Source: Rhizobacter sp. AJA081-3 (GTDB lineage: Bacteria; Pseudomonadota; Gammaproteobacteria; Burkholderiales; Burkholderiaceae_C). Taken from it: a stretch of DNA of 64,000 bases. Position numbers and translations under genes: made by a program. The notes beneath the pieces were generated by a model. It did no database searches. It was given only the letters and a program-made list of their open reading frames with translations, and was not told the DNA's origin. Shown one piece after another: positions 16,433-25,448 of this stretch. Location: positions 3,224,001 through 3,288,000 of the forward strand of contig NZ_CP059067.1 in the NCBI RefSeq assembly GCF_017795745.1, read 5' to 3'. Numbering within the stretch: position 1 is the stretch's first letter; each line of letters begins with the position of its first letter.

Positions 16433-16882
16433 ATGATGCGACAAGCACTGATCCTCGTTCACCTGCTCGGCGCGATCCTGTGGATCGGCGGCATGTTCTT
16501 CGCCTATGTCTGCCTGCGTCCGGCCGCCGCCCAGGTGCTCGAGCCGCCGCAGCGCCTGCCCTTGTGGTCGGCCACCTTCGCTCGCTTCCTGCCGGCCGCC
16601 GCCGTGGCGGTGCTCGCCTTGCTGGCTACCGGCTTCGCCATGCTGGCGCAGACCGGCTTCGCGCAGGCACCCATCGGCTGGCACCTGATGCTGGCGCTGG
16701 GCCTGCTCATGTCGGCGGTATTCGCCTACGTCCATGCGGTGCTCTATCCGAAGCTGCGTTCCGCCTGCGCCGAGGCCGCGTGGCCGCGGGCAGCGCAAGC
16801 CCTCAACGGCATCCGCCGCATGGTCGCGCTCAATCTCGTGCTGGGCATCCTCACGGTGGTGGCAGCGATCTCGGCGCGCTGA
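16433..16882 (+). CDS. CopD-like membrane protein
   Basis: The 149-residue protein has four predicted helices and begins 'ALILVHLLGAILWIGGMFFAY', the His-containing first helix of the CopD/YcfP-like membrane family. A Pro/Arg pair (CLRPAA) follows. CopD partners import copper in some bacteria, but the short form is also found with no copper genes. A weak hairpin (16376-16396) lies upstream. Confidence 0.7.
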   Translation: MMRQALILVHLLGAILWIGGMFFAYVCLRPAAAQVLEPPQRLPLWSATFARFLPAAAVAVLALLATGFAMLAQTGFAQAPIGWHLMLALGLLMSAVFAYVHAVLYPKLRSACAEAAWPRAAQALNGIRRMVALNLVLGILTVVAAISAR

Positions 16883-16898
16883 TCGACGCGCGAGCACC

Positions 16899-17480
16899 AT
16901 GAGCTTCCCGCTGATCACGCACATCGAGGCCGAGCGGATCGCCTTGCGGCCGGTGGCCGCGACGGACCTGCCGGCGCTGCTGGCCATCAATGGCGACCCA
17001 CAGGTGACGCAGTTCCTGCCGTACGCCACCTGGTCGTCGCTGGACGACGGCGCGGCCTGGCTCGCGCGCATGGAGGCGCTCGGCGCCACGGGCACCGGGC
17101 AGCAACTCGTCGTCGTGCGCCGGGCCGACGTGGCCGTGATCGGCACGCTGCTGCTCTTCAAGCACGACGCCGGCAGCCAGCGCCTCGAACTGGGGTACGT
17201 GCTCGGCCGCGCCCACTGGGGCCAGGGGCTGATGCGCGAGGCGCTGCAGGCGGTGTGCAGCCAGCTCTTCGGCACGCTGGGCGTGCGCCGCATCGAGGCG
17301 GAGGTGAATCCGGCCAACGTCGCCTCCTGCCGGCTGCTGGCCCGGGTGGGCTTCACGCTCGAGGGCACGCTGCGCCAGCGCTGGGTCGGCAAGGGCATCA
17401 CCTACGACACCCAGGTCTTCGGTTGCCTCTCGCACGAGTGGCCGCAGGGCGCCGGGGCAATCACGCCGGCGCCGGGCTGA
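16899..17480 (+). CDS. RimJ/RimL-type GNAT acetyltransferase
   Basis: The 193-residue protein follows the RimJ/RimL pattern: 'AERIALRPVAATDLPAL' at the start, the acetyl-CoA motif in 'YVLGRAHWGQGLMREAL' (about 104-120) and 'EVNPANVASCRLLARVGF'. These enzymes acetylate N-termini or small amines. It starts 16 bases after the CopD-like gene. Confidence 0.88.
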   Translation: MSFPLITHIEAERIALRPVAATDLPALLAINGDPQVTQFLPYATWSSLDDGAAWLARMEALGATGTGQQLVVVRRADVAVIGTLLLFKHDAGSQRLELGYVLGRAHWGQGLMREALQAVCSQLFGTLGVRRIEAEVNPANVASCRLLARVGFTLEGTLRQRWVGKGITYDTQVFGCLSHEWPQGAGAITPAPG

Positions 17481-17562
17481 CCAAGGGACCGGCACGCGCG
17501 GGCACGGCAGACGCGGCCCGTTGCCCAGGGGGGCCATGGCCGGATCCGCGAGAATCGGTGCA

Positions 17563-19488
17563 ATGGCCCAGATGCGGAACTCGAACGACTCCCGCGTGGC
17601 CGCGCCTGGGCCGGCGCGGCCGCCGGGGCCCGGGCGATCTTCGAGTGACGGGCGGCGCGGGCAGGGACTGATCCGAAGCACGGGCCGTGATCGCAGGCCC
17701 CAGGTGATCGCGCTGGTGGTTTCGCTGCTGAGCCACGCCCTGCTGTTGATGCTGACGTTCGGCGGTGACCCCCGCGGGCTCCCGGGGCTCGTGCTCCCCT
17801 GGCAGGATCGACGCGTCGAGGTGCCCGACCTGCGCATCGTGCTCGTCTCGCCGCGCGCCGCCCCCGCACCGCCACCGGCGCGGCCGGTGGCGCAGGCGTC
17901 GCCGGCACGGATCGATCCGCCGGTGGCCCGCCCGCCGCGCCCCGCGCCGCCCAAGGCGCCTGCGCGGCCACCGAAAGCCAAGGCCGTGGCCCAGGCGCCG
18001 GCGGCCGAACCGGCCGTGCAGGCCAAGGCGACGCCGATCATTCAGGAGGAGCCAACGGTTCCAGCGGAGCCCCCTGCGGTCCCGGCGATCTCCGAGACTC
18101 CCGCGATTCCCGCGATCACCCCGATTCCCGCGGAAGCACCTGCGCCCGCTGCGGAACCCGAACGCGTGGCGCCCGCGCCGGCCGCGCCGCCGGAGGTCGC
18201 CGCTGCGGTGCCGGCCGAAGCGCCGCAGCCGGTCGCAGGCCCCGCGCCCGTCGCGCCGCCCACCGTGATCGCGGTGGCACCCAGCGCGTCGAGCCCGCAG
18301 ATGCTGCCCTCGCCGCAGCGCGAATCCGACGAAGCCGCGTTGCAGGCACAGCGCGAGGAAGCCGCTCGCCAGGAAGCGGCCCGCGTCGAGGCCGAACGGC
18401 AGGAGGCTGAACGGCAGGAGACTGCACGGCGCGAGACCGAACGTCAGGACGCTGCGCGACAGGCTTCGGCCCAGCAGGAGAGAGAGCGACAGGAGGCTGC
18501 ACGGCAGGAAGCCGCTCGCATCGACGCCGCACGGCGCGAGGCCGAACGTCAGGAGGCGACTCGACAGGCTGCGGCCCAGCAGGAGACGCAACGCCAGGAG
18601 ACGGCTCGACAGGAAGCCGCTCGCATCGAGGCCGCACGGCAGGAAGCAGAACGCCAGGAATCCGCACGACAGGCAGCGTCTCAACAGGAGTCGCAGCGCC
18701 AGGAGGCGGCGCGGCAGGCGGCGGCTCAACAGGAGTCACAGCGCCAGGAGGCGGCGCGGCAGGAAGCCGCCCGGCAAGTCGCGGCTCGGCAGGAGGCAGA
18801 GCGCCAGGAGGCGGCAAGACAGGAGGCGGCGCGCCAGGAAGCCGCTCGCGTCGAAGCCGCACGGCGAGAGGCCGACCGCGCGGCCGCTGCGCGGCAGGCG
18901 GCGGCGCAGCTGGAGGGGCAGCGCCAGGAAGCCGCTCGTGCCGAGGCGGCACGGCAGGAAGCTGCGCGTCAGGCCGCAGCGGCACAGGAGGCCGCACGCG
19001 TTCAGGCCGCACGAGACGAGGAGGAGGCGCGACGGGAAGCGGTGCGCCGCGCCATCGGACGCCAGCTCGACGAGGAGGCCGACCGGCGCGACGCTGCCGC
19101 ACGCCAGCCCAATGCCCTGCCCTACTCCTTGAGCACCGCGCGGCGCGTCAGGCTCTGGGGCCGCACCGACCCGAACGCGGAGCTGGTCCAGTACGCGGAG
19201 GCCTGGGCCCGCAAGATCCAGTTCAACACGACGCTCGACACGGTCCGCGCGGTGGCCCAGCGCCCCCACACGCCACCGATGGTGACGGTCGCCGTGCGCA
19301 GCGACGGATCCGTGGAGTCGGTGACGATCGTGACCTCCAGCGGCGTGGCGGAAGTCGATGAAGCCATCCGGCGCATCGTGGAGGCCCAGCGGCCCTACCC
19401 GGCCTTCCCGCCCAACCTGGCTCGCGCGTACGACGTGATCGAGATCCGCCGGACCTGGTACTTCGATTCGGCCGTGCGGCTGCAGTGA
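17563..19488 (+). CDS. TonB/TolA-like protein with long Ala/Glu/Arg/Gln repeat stalk
   Basis: About 641 residues. A short cytoplasmic Pro/Ser-rich part is followed by one membrane helix (about 47-66) carrying the SxxxH motif (Ser54, His58) by which TonB and TolA sense ExbBD- or TolQR-type motors. A Pro/Ala-rich segment (about 100-250) precedes a roughly 260-residue stalk of RQEAARQEAER-like repeats, probably one long helix across the periplasm. The C-terminus (about 550-641) is a TonB-C domain (AVRSDGSVESVTIV, AFPPNL, IRRTWYF). The start is uncertain among ATGs at 17536, 17563 and 17572 because no strong ribosome site exists. No exbB, exbD or receptor gene is adjacent. Confidence 0.85.
   Translation: MAQMRNSNDSRVAAPGPARPPGPGRSSSDGRRGQGLIRSTGRDRRPQVIALVVSLLSHALLLMLTFGGDPRGLPGLVLPWQDRRVEVPDLRIVLVSPRAAPAPPPARPVAQASPARIDPPVARPPRPAPPKAPARPPKAKAVAQAPAAEPAVQAKATPIIQEEPTVPAEPPAVPAISETPAIPAITPIPAEAPAPAAEPERVAPAPAAPPEVAAAVPAEAPQPVAGPAPVAPPTVIAVAPSASSPQMLPSPQRESDEAALQAQREEAARQEAARVEAERQEAERQETARRETERQDAARQASAQQERERQEAARQEAARIDAARREAERQEATRQAAAQQETQRQETARQEAARIEAARQEAERQESARQAASQQESQRQEAARQAAAQQESQRQEAARQEAARQVAARQEAERQEAARQEAARQEAARVEAARREADRAAAARQAAAQLEGQRQEAARAEAARQEAARQAAAAQEAARVQAARDEEEARREAVRRAIGRQLDEEADRRDAAARQPNALPYSLSTARRVRLWGRTDPNAELVQYAEAWARKIQFNTTLDTVRAVAQRPHTPPMVTVAVRSDGSVESVTIVTSSGVAEVDEAIRRIVEAQRPYPAFPPNLARAYDVIEIRRTWYFDSAVRLQ
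18346..19020 (+). repeat. Imperfect in-frame tandem repeats coding for the coiled stalk
   Basis: The DNA repeats short GCNCGNCAGGA-like units. The clearest duplication has a 45-base period: CAACAGGAGTCGCAG at 18682 recurs as CAACAGGAGTCACAG at 18727 with near-identical flanks (15 residues). Such repeats are prone to length change by slippage. Confidence 0.8.
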
Positions 19489-19592
19489 CCGGGGTCGACC
19501 GCGCAGGATCGGAGCCGCAGGCTTCGCGGGATACGGCAGCGATGGATCGGAAGGCATACTGGCCGCCTCCTCCATCCAGCAGGGTCCGGCCC

Positions 19593-20045
19593 ATGAAGTT
19601 GTCGTCTGCAATCCTCGCGTTCGTGCTGGCCGCGGCGAGCGTCGCCGCCAGCGCCGCCGATGGGCTGATCGAGCTGAAGAGCCCGCACGCAGCCAAGGCC
19701 ACCATGGACAAGCTCGAAGAGCTGGTCAAGCAGCGCGGCCTGAGTGTCTTCGCCCGGATCGATCACGCGGCGGGCGCGGCCAAGGTCAACAAGAGCCTGC
19801 GCGCCACCGAGCTGCTGATCTTCGGCAACCCGCAGGGCGGCACGCCGCTGATGGAGTGCGCGCAGACGGCCGGCATCGACCTGCCGCTCAAGGCGCTCGT
19901 CTGGGAAGACGCCGCCGGCCAGGTCTGGCTGGGCTACAACGACCCGGCCTACCTCGCCGCGCGGCATGGCGCCGCAGCCTGCCCGGTGGTCGAGAACCTG
20001 CGCAAGGCCCTGGGCGGCCTGGCCGAGGCCACGGTCGCGCGCTGA
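19593..20045 (+). CDS. DUF302 domain periplasmic protein
   Basis: The 150-residue protein has a signal peptide (about 1-22, ending ASAAD) and one DUF302 domain: 'KLEELVKQRGLSVFARIDHA', 'RATELLIFGNPQGGTPLME' and 'DLPLKALVWEDAAGQVWLGY'. DUF302 proteins form a TATA-box-binding-like fold; their role is unknown. The start follows CAGGGTC. Confidence 0.88.
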   Translation: MKLSSAILAFVLAAASVAASAADGLIELKSPHAAKATMDKLEELVKQRGLSVFARIDHAAGAAKVNKSLRATELLIFGNPQGGTPLMECAQTAGIDLPLKALVWEDAAGQVWLGYNDPAYLAARHGAAACPVVENLRKALGGLAEATVAR

Positions 20046-20072
20046 GCGAAGGCGCACCGGGGGCAGGCGCAC

Positions 20073-20870
20073 ATGGCAGTGTCCGACGTCTTCGTCCGCG
20101 AGTCCGGCAGCGGGCCTGGCGTCGTGTGCCTGCACTCCAACGCCAGTTCATCCAGCCAGTGGCGTGGGCTGATGGACAGCCTGTCGCCGCAGCACCGGGT
20201 GCTGGCGCCCGATGCCTACGGTGCGGGCAAGAGCCCCGACTGGCCGCTGGATCGCCCACCGGCCCTGGCCGACGAGGCCGAGTTCATCGAGCCGGTGTTG
20301 CAGCGGGCCGGCTCGCCGCTGGTGCTGGTGGGCCATTCCTACGGCGCGGCGGTGGCGCTGATCGCCGCGCTTCGGCAGCCGGCGCGCGTGAAGGCGCTGA
20401 TGCTGTACGAGCCCACGCTGTTCTCGTTGATCGAGTCGGAGTCGCCGCAGCCCAATGCCGCCGACGGGATCCGCCATGCCGTGGCGGCGGCCGCAGCGGC
20501 CCTCGATCGCGGCGACGCAAAGGGGGCGGCCGAACAGTTCATCGACTACTGGATGGGCGCGGGCAGCTGGGCGGGCATGCCCGAATCGCGCCAGCTGCCG
20601 ATCGCCGCCTCGGTGAGGAACGTGCGGCACTGGGCGCAGGCGCTGTTCACCGAACCCACGCCGCTGGCGGCCTTCCGCTCGCTCGACCTGCCCGTGCTGT
20701 ACATGGTCGGCGGCCGGTCGACCGCGGCGGCACTTGGCGTGGCCCGGCTGCTCGCGCCCGCGCTGCCGCGCGCCACGCTGCATCGGTTCGACACGCTCGG
20801 CCACATGGGCCCGGTGACCGACCCCGAGCCGGTCAACCGGGTGATCGAGGACTTCCTCGCCCGTCTCTGA
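20073..20870 (+). CDS. Alpha/beta hydrolase
   Basis: The 265-residue protein has nucleophile Ser89 in the classic elbow GHSYG and a catalytic His in 'TLGHMGPV' near the C-terminus. The oxyanion turn is HSNASSS. 'DAYGAGKSPDW' follows strand 4. It is not similar to the hydrolase at 4616 beyond the fold. Substrate unknown. Confidence 0.88.
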   Translation: MAVSDVFVRESGSGPGVVCLHSNASSSSQWRGLMDSLSPQHRVLAPDAYGAGKSPDWPLDRPPALADEAEFIEPVLQRAGSPLVLVGHSYGAAVALIAALRQPARVKALMLYEPTLFSLIESESPQPNAADGIRHAVAAAAAALDRGDAKGAAEQFIDYWMGAGSWAGMPESRQLPIAASVRNVRHWAQALFTEPTPLAAFRSLDLPVLYMVGGRSTAAALGVARLLAPALPRATLHRFDTLGHMGPVTDPEPVNRVIEDFLARL

Positions 20871-20879
20871 CCTTTCCGC

Positions 20880-21347
20880 ATGACTGCTGGCAATGATCCC
20901 CACCGCCTGCGCTGGATGACCGGCCCGGCGCTCGCCCTGGCTGCTGCGATGGCGGGCATGGTGCCTGCGGCCACGGCCGCGCAGGACGCGGCGCTGCTCC
21001 AGGCCCTGCAAGGCGTCTGGTGCAACTCGAACGACGGCGGCCGCACCTGCTGGGCCTACGACGAGTTCTTCGCCGACGGCAGCTTCGAAGCCTGCGGGCG
21101 CACCGACGACGACCCGCGTCCGTTCCGCGGCGGAGGGCCGGTCAGCGTGAGCGGCCGCCGCATGTGCTACACGGTCGCCTTCGCCAGCGACAACTTCTGG
21201 CTGCGGCCGGGTGGCCGCTATTGCACCGACATCCTGTCCATCGACGCCCGCACGCACCGCTACCGCGACATCGACACGCAGAAGGAGTTCACCCTTCACC
21301 GCGTGGCGCACGGCGCCAGGCGCTGCCCGGCCGACAAACTGCCATGA
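20880..21347 (+). CDS. Hypothetical secreted protein
   Basis: The 155-residue product has a hydrophobic N-terminal segment that looks like a signal peptide (to about residue 34, ATAAQ). The mature part has six cysteines and the segment 'LQGVWCNSNDGGRTCWAYDEFFADG', a lipocalin-like 'GxW' opening. Cysteines suggest disulfides. Its ending overlaps the following acetyltransferase start (ATGA). Confidence 0.6.
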   Translation: MTAGNDPHRLRWMTGPALALAAAMAGMVPAATAAQDAALLQALQGVWCNSNDGGRTCWAYDEFFADGSFEACGRTDDDPRPFRGGGPVSVSGRRMCYTVAFASDNFWLRPGGRYCTDILSIDARTHRYRDIDTQKEFTLHRVAHGARRCPADKLP

Positions 21348-21820
21348 GCCCCGTGCACATCTCCTTCGAGTCCCCCGACCAGCCCGAAGTCATCGCGCTG
21401 ATCGCGCAGCTCGATGCCTACCAGGACACCCTCTATCCGCCGGAGAGCCGCCACTCGCTCGATCTGCGCACGCTGGTGCAGCCACATGTGATCTTCGCGG
21501 TGGCGCGCTCGGCCGACGGCCGAGCCGTGGGCTGTGGCGCCGTGGTGCTGGGCGATGGCGACGGCGAGCTCAAGCGCATGTACGTGACGCCCGAGTGCCG
21601 GGGCCTGGGAACAGCGAAGCAGTTGCTCGATCGGCTCGAATCGGCGGCGCAGGCACGCGGCTGCCGGCGGCTGAGGCTGGAGACCGGGCCCTACCAGCCC
21701 GAAGCGCTCGGCCTGTACGCGCGCTGCGGCTACACGCGCTGCGCGCGTTTCGGCAGTTACGCCGACGACCCGCTGAGCGTGTTCATGCACAAGGCGCTGG
21801 CGGCCGCCCCGGCGGCCTGA
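21344..21820 (+). CDS. GNAT family N-acetyltransferase
   Basis: The 158-residue protein starts with 'VIALIAQLDAYQDTLYPPESRH', typical of the YpeA/PanZ-like group that begins with a long acidic helix, and has 'ELKRMYVTPECRGLGTAKQLL' as its acetyl-CoA loop. The ATG overlaps the upstream TGA. Substrate unknown. Confidence 0.87.
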   Translation: MSPVHISFESPDQPEVIALIAQLDAYQDTLYPPESRHSLDLRTLVQPHVIFAVARSADGRAVGCGAVVLGDGDGELKRMYVTPECRGLGTAKQLLDRLESAAQARGCRRLRLETGPYQPEALGLYARCGYTRCARFGSYADDPLSVFMHKALAAAPAA

Positions 21821-21844
21821 TCGCAGCGCCGCACGAGCCGCCCC

Positions 21845-22834
21845 ATGCGCATCGTCCACGCCGAGGGCCTGACGCTCGAGCCGCAAGTCGCGGCGCATGC
21901 CGCAGAGATGTTCGCCGTGCTCAGCGACCCGGCGATCTACGAGTACGAGAACGCACCGCCACAGTCGCTGCAAGGCCTGCGCGAACGTTTCGCCGAGCTC
22001 GAATCGCGGCGCTCGCCGAACGGCCGCGAGCAGTGGCTGAACTGGGTCATGCGGCTGCAGGAGGGCACACTGATCGGCTACGTGCAGGCCACCGTCTACC
22101 CCGGCGGCCACGCGGCCATCGCCTACGAGCTGGGCAGTGCCTGGTGGGGCCGCGGCCTGGCACGGCGAGCTGTGGAGGCGATGCTCGGCGAGCTGGCCGA
22201 ACGCTTCGGCGTGCGCCACGTGTCGGCCGTGCTCAAGCAGGAAAACCAGCGCTCACGGCGACTGCTCGATCGGCTCGGCTTCGCGATGGCCTCGCCGGAC
22301 GAGCATGCGCGGCGAGAGGTGGAGCGCGACGAGCACCTGATGTTGCGCGAACTCGAGGGCTCGAGCAGCCTGCCCGCCGTGCTGGCCCGGCTGCGCGCGC
22401 TGGCGGTCGAGCTGCCCCCGGGGCCGGTGCGCGTCGATGGTTACGGCGATTCGCCGGATCTCTCGCAGTCGCTGCTGGCGCTGATCGTCGAAGGCCGCAA
22501 ACGCGCCGGCACCGGCCTGCTGTGGGCGATGGAGGCGGAGAACGAGGCGCTGCCGCAGGTCGGGCAGATCGAGATCGTCGTCGACCACCGCAACGAGCCG
22601 GCCTTGATCACCCGCATCACGCAGGTGCAGGTGCTGCCCTACGGCGAGGTGACGGCCGAATACGCCGCCATCGAAGGCGAAGGCGACGGCTCGCTGGCCT
22701 TCTGGCGCGAGGCGCACTGGGCCTTCTTCTCGCGCGAATGCCGCCGCATCGGCCGCGAGCCGTCGTTGGCCATGCCGGTGGTGTGCAGCGTGTTCGAACT
22801 GCTCGCCGTCGTGAGCCCCGCCCACAGGCGCTAA
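21845..22834 (+). CDS. GNAT-ASCH fusion protein
   Basis: The 329-residue protein joins two domains. Residues 1-180 form a GNAT domain (AYELGSAWWGRGLARRA, then 'LKQENQRSRRLLDRLGF'). Residues about 195-325 form an ASCH domain: 'DGYGDSPDLSQSLLALIVEGRK' with the K of the family motif, then 'WREAHWAFFSREC' and 'MPVVCSVFELLAVV'. ASCH domains bind RNA or nucleotides and one member is an amidohydrolase for acetylated cytidine. The pairing could couple acetylation and deacylation of a nucleoside, but that is inference. Confidence 0.85.
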   Translation: MRIVHAEGLTLEPQVAAHAAEMFAVLSDPAIYEYENAPPQSLQGLRERFAELESRRSPNGREQWLNWVMRLQEGTLIGYVQATVYPGGHAAIAYELGSAWWGRGLARRAVEAMLGELAERFGVRHVSAVLKQENQRSRRLLDRLGFAMASPDEHARREVERDEHLMLRELEGSSSLPAVLARLRALAVELPPGPVRVDGYGDSPDLSQSLLALIVEGRKRAGTGLLWAMEAENEALPQVGQIEIVVDHRNEPALITRITQVQVLPYGEVTAEYAAIEGEGDGSLAFWREAHWAFFSRECRRIGREPSLAMPVVCSVFELLAVVSPAHRR

Positions 22835-22867
22835 GCTCGCGCTGTGTCGAACACCACAGGCGCTGTC

Positions 22868-23119
22868 ATGGAACCGCAGGAAATTCGCATCGTGCTGGGC
22901 TTCTCGTCGGACGACCAGGCCTGGTTGCGGCGCTCGTCGATCACGGTGCCGAAGTACTGGCAGGGCCATTCGGTAGCGCCTGCCACGGGCGACGCCATCC
23001 GCATCGGCGGGCGCCAGTTCATCATCCAGGGCCGCGCCTGGGAGCACGACGGCGGCACGCCGGTGCTGCGCCTGCTGCTCAGCAGCGGCCACGCGGAAAG
23101 CGACACGGTGTTCGGTTGA
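22868..23119 (+). CDS. Small hypothetical protein
   Basis: The 83-residue protein has a beta-rich pattern with 'SSITVPKYWQGHSVAPATGDAI', then 'RQFIIQGRAWEH', resembling small OB- or SH3-like barrels. A GTG at 22844 would add eight residues. Codon bias supports the frame. Function unknown. Confidence 0.55.
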   Translation: MEPQEIRIVLGFSSDDQAWLRRSSITVPKYWQGHSVAPATGDAIRIGGRQFIIQGRAWEHDGGTPVLRLLLSSGHAESDTVFG

Positions 23120-23133
23120 GGGCCGCGGTGACG

Positions 23134-23631
23134 ATGTCGCAGCCTGAACCGCCGGCCCCCACGGCCGAGTACATCGAGCTCAAGGCCTTTCTGAAGTACT
23201 TCAGCGAGCGCTTCGCTGCCGCGCGCGCCATGGCGCCGGAGCAGCGGCCGCTGGCGCTGGTCGAGGCGGCCGAGCGCGACGATCCCGCGCGGGCGCCGGG
23301 CAGCCTGCGCATGGCGGTGAACGACTGCATGGAGCTGTCCAGCCACTGGCCCTGGACCCAGGTGGCGGCGCTGGATGCGGAAATGCACGCCAAGGGACTG
23401 CTCTCCTTGTCGCAGGTGCGCCAGCGGGTCTGGGGCCGCTACGCCGCCATCGTCAAGCATGGCCAGGTGCGCAACGACGCCGATGCGCAGGTGGTGCGCG
23501 CCGTGCTGGCCGACGCCGTGCTCGCCGCCGCGCTGCCGCAGGCGGAGCGCGCGACGCTGAAATCCGTGCTGGCAGCCCACGATCGCCGCCGCGTCGAGGC
23601 GCCACCGCCCGTGCGGGGCCGGCGGCGCTGA
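23134..23631 (+). CDS. Hypothetical soluble helical protein
   Basis: The 165-residue protein is helical and hydrophilic with a basic tail (about 150-165). It has 'YIELKAFLKYFSERFAAARAM' near the start and no catalytic motif. GTG at 23128 is an alternative start. It begins 14 bases after the preceding small gene. Confidence 0.5.
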   Translation: MSQPEPPAPTAEYIELKAFLKYFSERFAAARAMAPEQRPLALVEAAERDDPARAPGSLRMAVNDCMELSSHWPWTQVAALDAEMHAKGLLSLSQVRQRVWGRYAAIVKHGQVRNDADAQVVRAVLADAVLAAALPQAERATLKSVLAAHDRRRVEAPPPVRGRRR

Positions 23632-23650
23632 GCCGATCACGCCTTCGCTC

Positions 23651-24262
23651 ATGAACCTGGACACCTGGCTCGTCTACCTGCTGGCCTCGATCGGCCTGTC
23701 GCTGTCTCCAGGCCCCAACGGGCTGCTGGCGCTCACGCACGGCGCGATGCACGGGCCGCGCAAGACGCTGTTCACCATCCTCGGCGGCTCGGTGGGCTTC
23801 ATCGCCGTGGTCGCGCTGTCGATGTTCGGCATCGGCGCGTTGCTGCAGACCTCGCTGCTGTGGCTCACGGTCATGAAGTGGGTGGGCGGCGCGTACCTCG
23901 TGTGGCTGGGCATCCAGGTCTGGCGCTCGCCGCCGATCGGCCTGCCGGTGCCGGCCGCGGCGGCGCCGCGCGCAGGCTGGTCGCTGTTCCGCCAGGGGCT
24001 GCTGTCGGCGGTCACCAACCCGAAGGGGCTGCTCTTCTTCGCCGCCTTCCTGCCGCAGTTCATCGACCCGGCGCGCAGCCTGTTCGTGCAGTTCGTCGTG
24101 ATGGCCGGCACCTTCGCGCTGATCGAGATCGGCACCGAGCTGTTCATCGCCCACATGGCGCACCGCATCAGCCCCTGGCTCGAACGTGTGGGGCGGCGCT
24201 TCAACCAGGCCTGCGGCGGCGTCTTCATCGCCATCGGCGTGGTGCTGCCCTTGCGCCAGTGA
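23651..24262 (+). CDS. LysE/RhtB family exporter
   Basis: The 203-residue protein has six predicted helices, the N-terminal motif 'LSLSPGPNGLLALTHGA' and 'TNPKGLLFFAAFLPQFI'. It is the most canonical of the three LysE members in this window (SPGPN motif intact). Export of amino acids is the family role; no LysG-type regulator adjoins it. Confidence 0.9.
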   Translation: MNLDTWLVYLLASIGLSLSPGPNGLLALTHGAMHGPRKTLFTILGGSVGFIAVVALSMFGIGALLQTSLLWLTVMKWVGGAYLVWLGIQVWRSPPIGLPVPAAAAPRAGWSLFRQGLLSAVTNPKGLLFFAAFLPQFIDPARSLFVQFVVMAGTFALIEIGTELFIAHMAHRISPWLERVGRRFNQACGGVFIAIGVVLPLRQ

Positions 24263-24308
24263 GCAGCGGCGCAGGCATCCCCCGGAACCATCGGCGCAGG
24301 AGACCGAT

Positions 24309-24626
24309 ATGACGCGTTTCGCCCTCGCCCTGATCGCCCCGCTGCTGGCACTGGCCGCACCGGCCGGCGCGGCCGACACCTGCGAGGCCATCCAGGCCCG
24401 CATCGACGCGAAGATCCGCGCCTCCGGGGTGCAGTCGTTCACGCTGCGCACTGTCGATGCCGCCGCCAAGGTCGAAGGCAAGGTGGTCGGTAGCTGCGAC
24501 CTGGGCACGAAGAAGATCGTCTATGCGCAAGGCGGCGCGGCGGCCCGGCCCGGCAAGGACGCCATCCTCACCGAGTGCAAGGACGGCACGGTCTCGCTGG
24601 GTGGCGACTGCCGCAAGCAGCCGTGA
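24309..24626 (+). CDS. DUF1161 periplasmic protein
   Basis: The 105-residue protein has a signal peptide (about 1-21) and the DUF1161 pattern: 'CEAIQARIDAKIRASGVQSF', then 'KVVGSCDLGTKKIVY'. Three further cysteines suggest disulfides. E. coli relatives are envelope proteins of unknown role. Its stop overlaps the following GTG start. Confidence 0.88.
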   Translation: MTRFALALIAPLLALAAPAGAADTCEAIQARIDAKIRASGVQSFTLRTVDAAAKVEGKVVGSCDLGTKKIVYAQGGAAARPGKDAILTECKDGTVSLGGDCRKQP

Positions 24627-25420
24627 AGGAGCTGCTCTACGACACCGACAGCGCGCTGATCGCCGGCGTGCTGTTCGTCTCGATGGCGGTGGCCATCGAG
24701 ATCGGCCTGCGTGTCGGCCGCCGGCGCAGCGCGCCCACGAACGATGCAGCCAAGGAACACATCAACGGCATCCAGTCGGCCATCCTCGGCATCCTGGCGC
24801 TGCTGCTGGGCTTCACCTTCTCGCTTTCGCTGCAGCGCTTCGACAGCCGCAGCGAGGCGGTGGTCGACGAGGCCAACGCCATCGGCACCGCCTGGCTGCG
24901 CACGCAGTTGCTGCCCGCCGCCCTGCGCGGCGAAGGCCCAGCGCTGCTGCGCGATTACACCGGCGCGCGCGTGCAGGCCAGCACGCTGACGCTGGCCGAC
25001 CGCGCGCAGCTCGACGCGCTGATGGCCCGTGCGGCGCAGCAGCAGACGGCCTTGTGGGCCGTGGCGCGGCGCGCCCTCGAACTCGACCCGAATTCGTACA
25101 CGCCGATCCTCTTCATCGAGTCGGTCAACACGCTCATCGACAGCTTCGGCAAGCGCGACGCGGCGCTGCAGCGCCACGTGCCGGAGTTCGTGCTGATGCT
25201 GCTGTACGTGACCTTCCTGATGGCCGGCGCGATCGTCGGCTACGCCTGCGGCGTGGGCGGCCACCGGCCGTCGATGGCCAGCTACATCATGGTCGTGCTG
25301 ATCGTCGTGCTGGTGTTCATCATCCTCGACCTCGACCGCCCGCGGCGCGGCCTGATCCAGGTCAGCCAGAAAAGCCTGATTGACCTGCACGCTGGCATGC
25401 GTGCCGACGCGTCCCGTTGA
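24623..25420 (+). CDS. DUF4239 (bestrophin-like) membrane protein
   Basis: The 265-residue protein has an N-terminal membrane pair and a C-terminal pair, with a helical cytoplasmic region between. The conserved elements are 'GIQSAILGILALLLGFTFSLSL' (about 50-71), 'DEANAIGTAW' and the final 'FIILDLDRPRRG'. DUF4239 proteins resemble bestrophin anion channels, but transport is unproven. GTG 24623 overlaps the upstream TGA. Confidence 0.85.
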   Translation: MKELLYDTDSALIAGVLFVSMAVAIEIGLRVGRRRSAPTNDAAKEHINGIQSAILGILALLLGFTFSLSLQRFDSRSEAVVDEANAIGTAWLRTQLLPAALRGEGPALLRDYTGARVQASTLTLADRAQLDALMARAAQQQTALWAVARRALELDPNSYTPILFIESVNTLIDSFGKRDAALQRHVPEFVLMLLYVTFLMAGAIVGYACGVGGHRPSMASYIMVVLIVVLVFIILDLDRPRRGLIQVSQKSLIDLHAGMRADASR

Positions 25421-25448
25421 ACCGAACGCCCACACTCCGGAGGCCCCC

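Noticed and set aside
18346-19020. CRISPR-like repeat
   Set aside because: The repeats are in frame, degenerate and code for a helix; there are no unique spacers.
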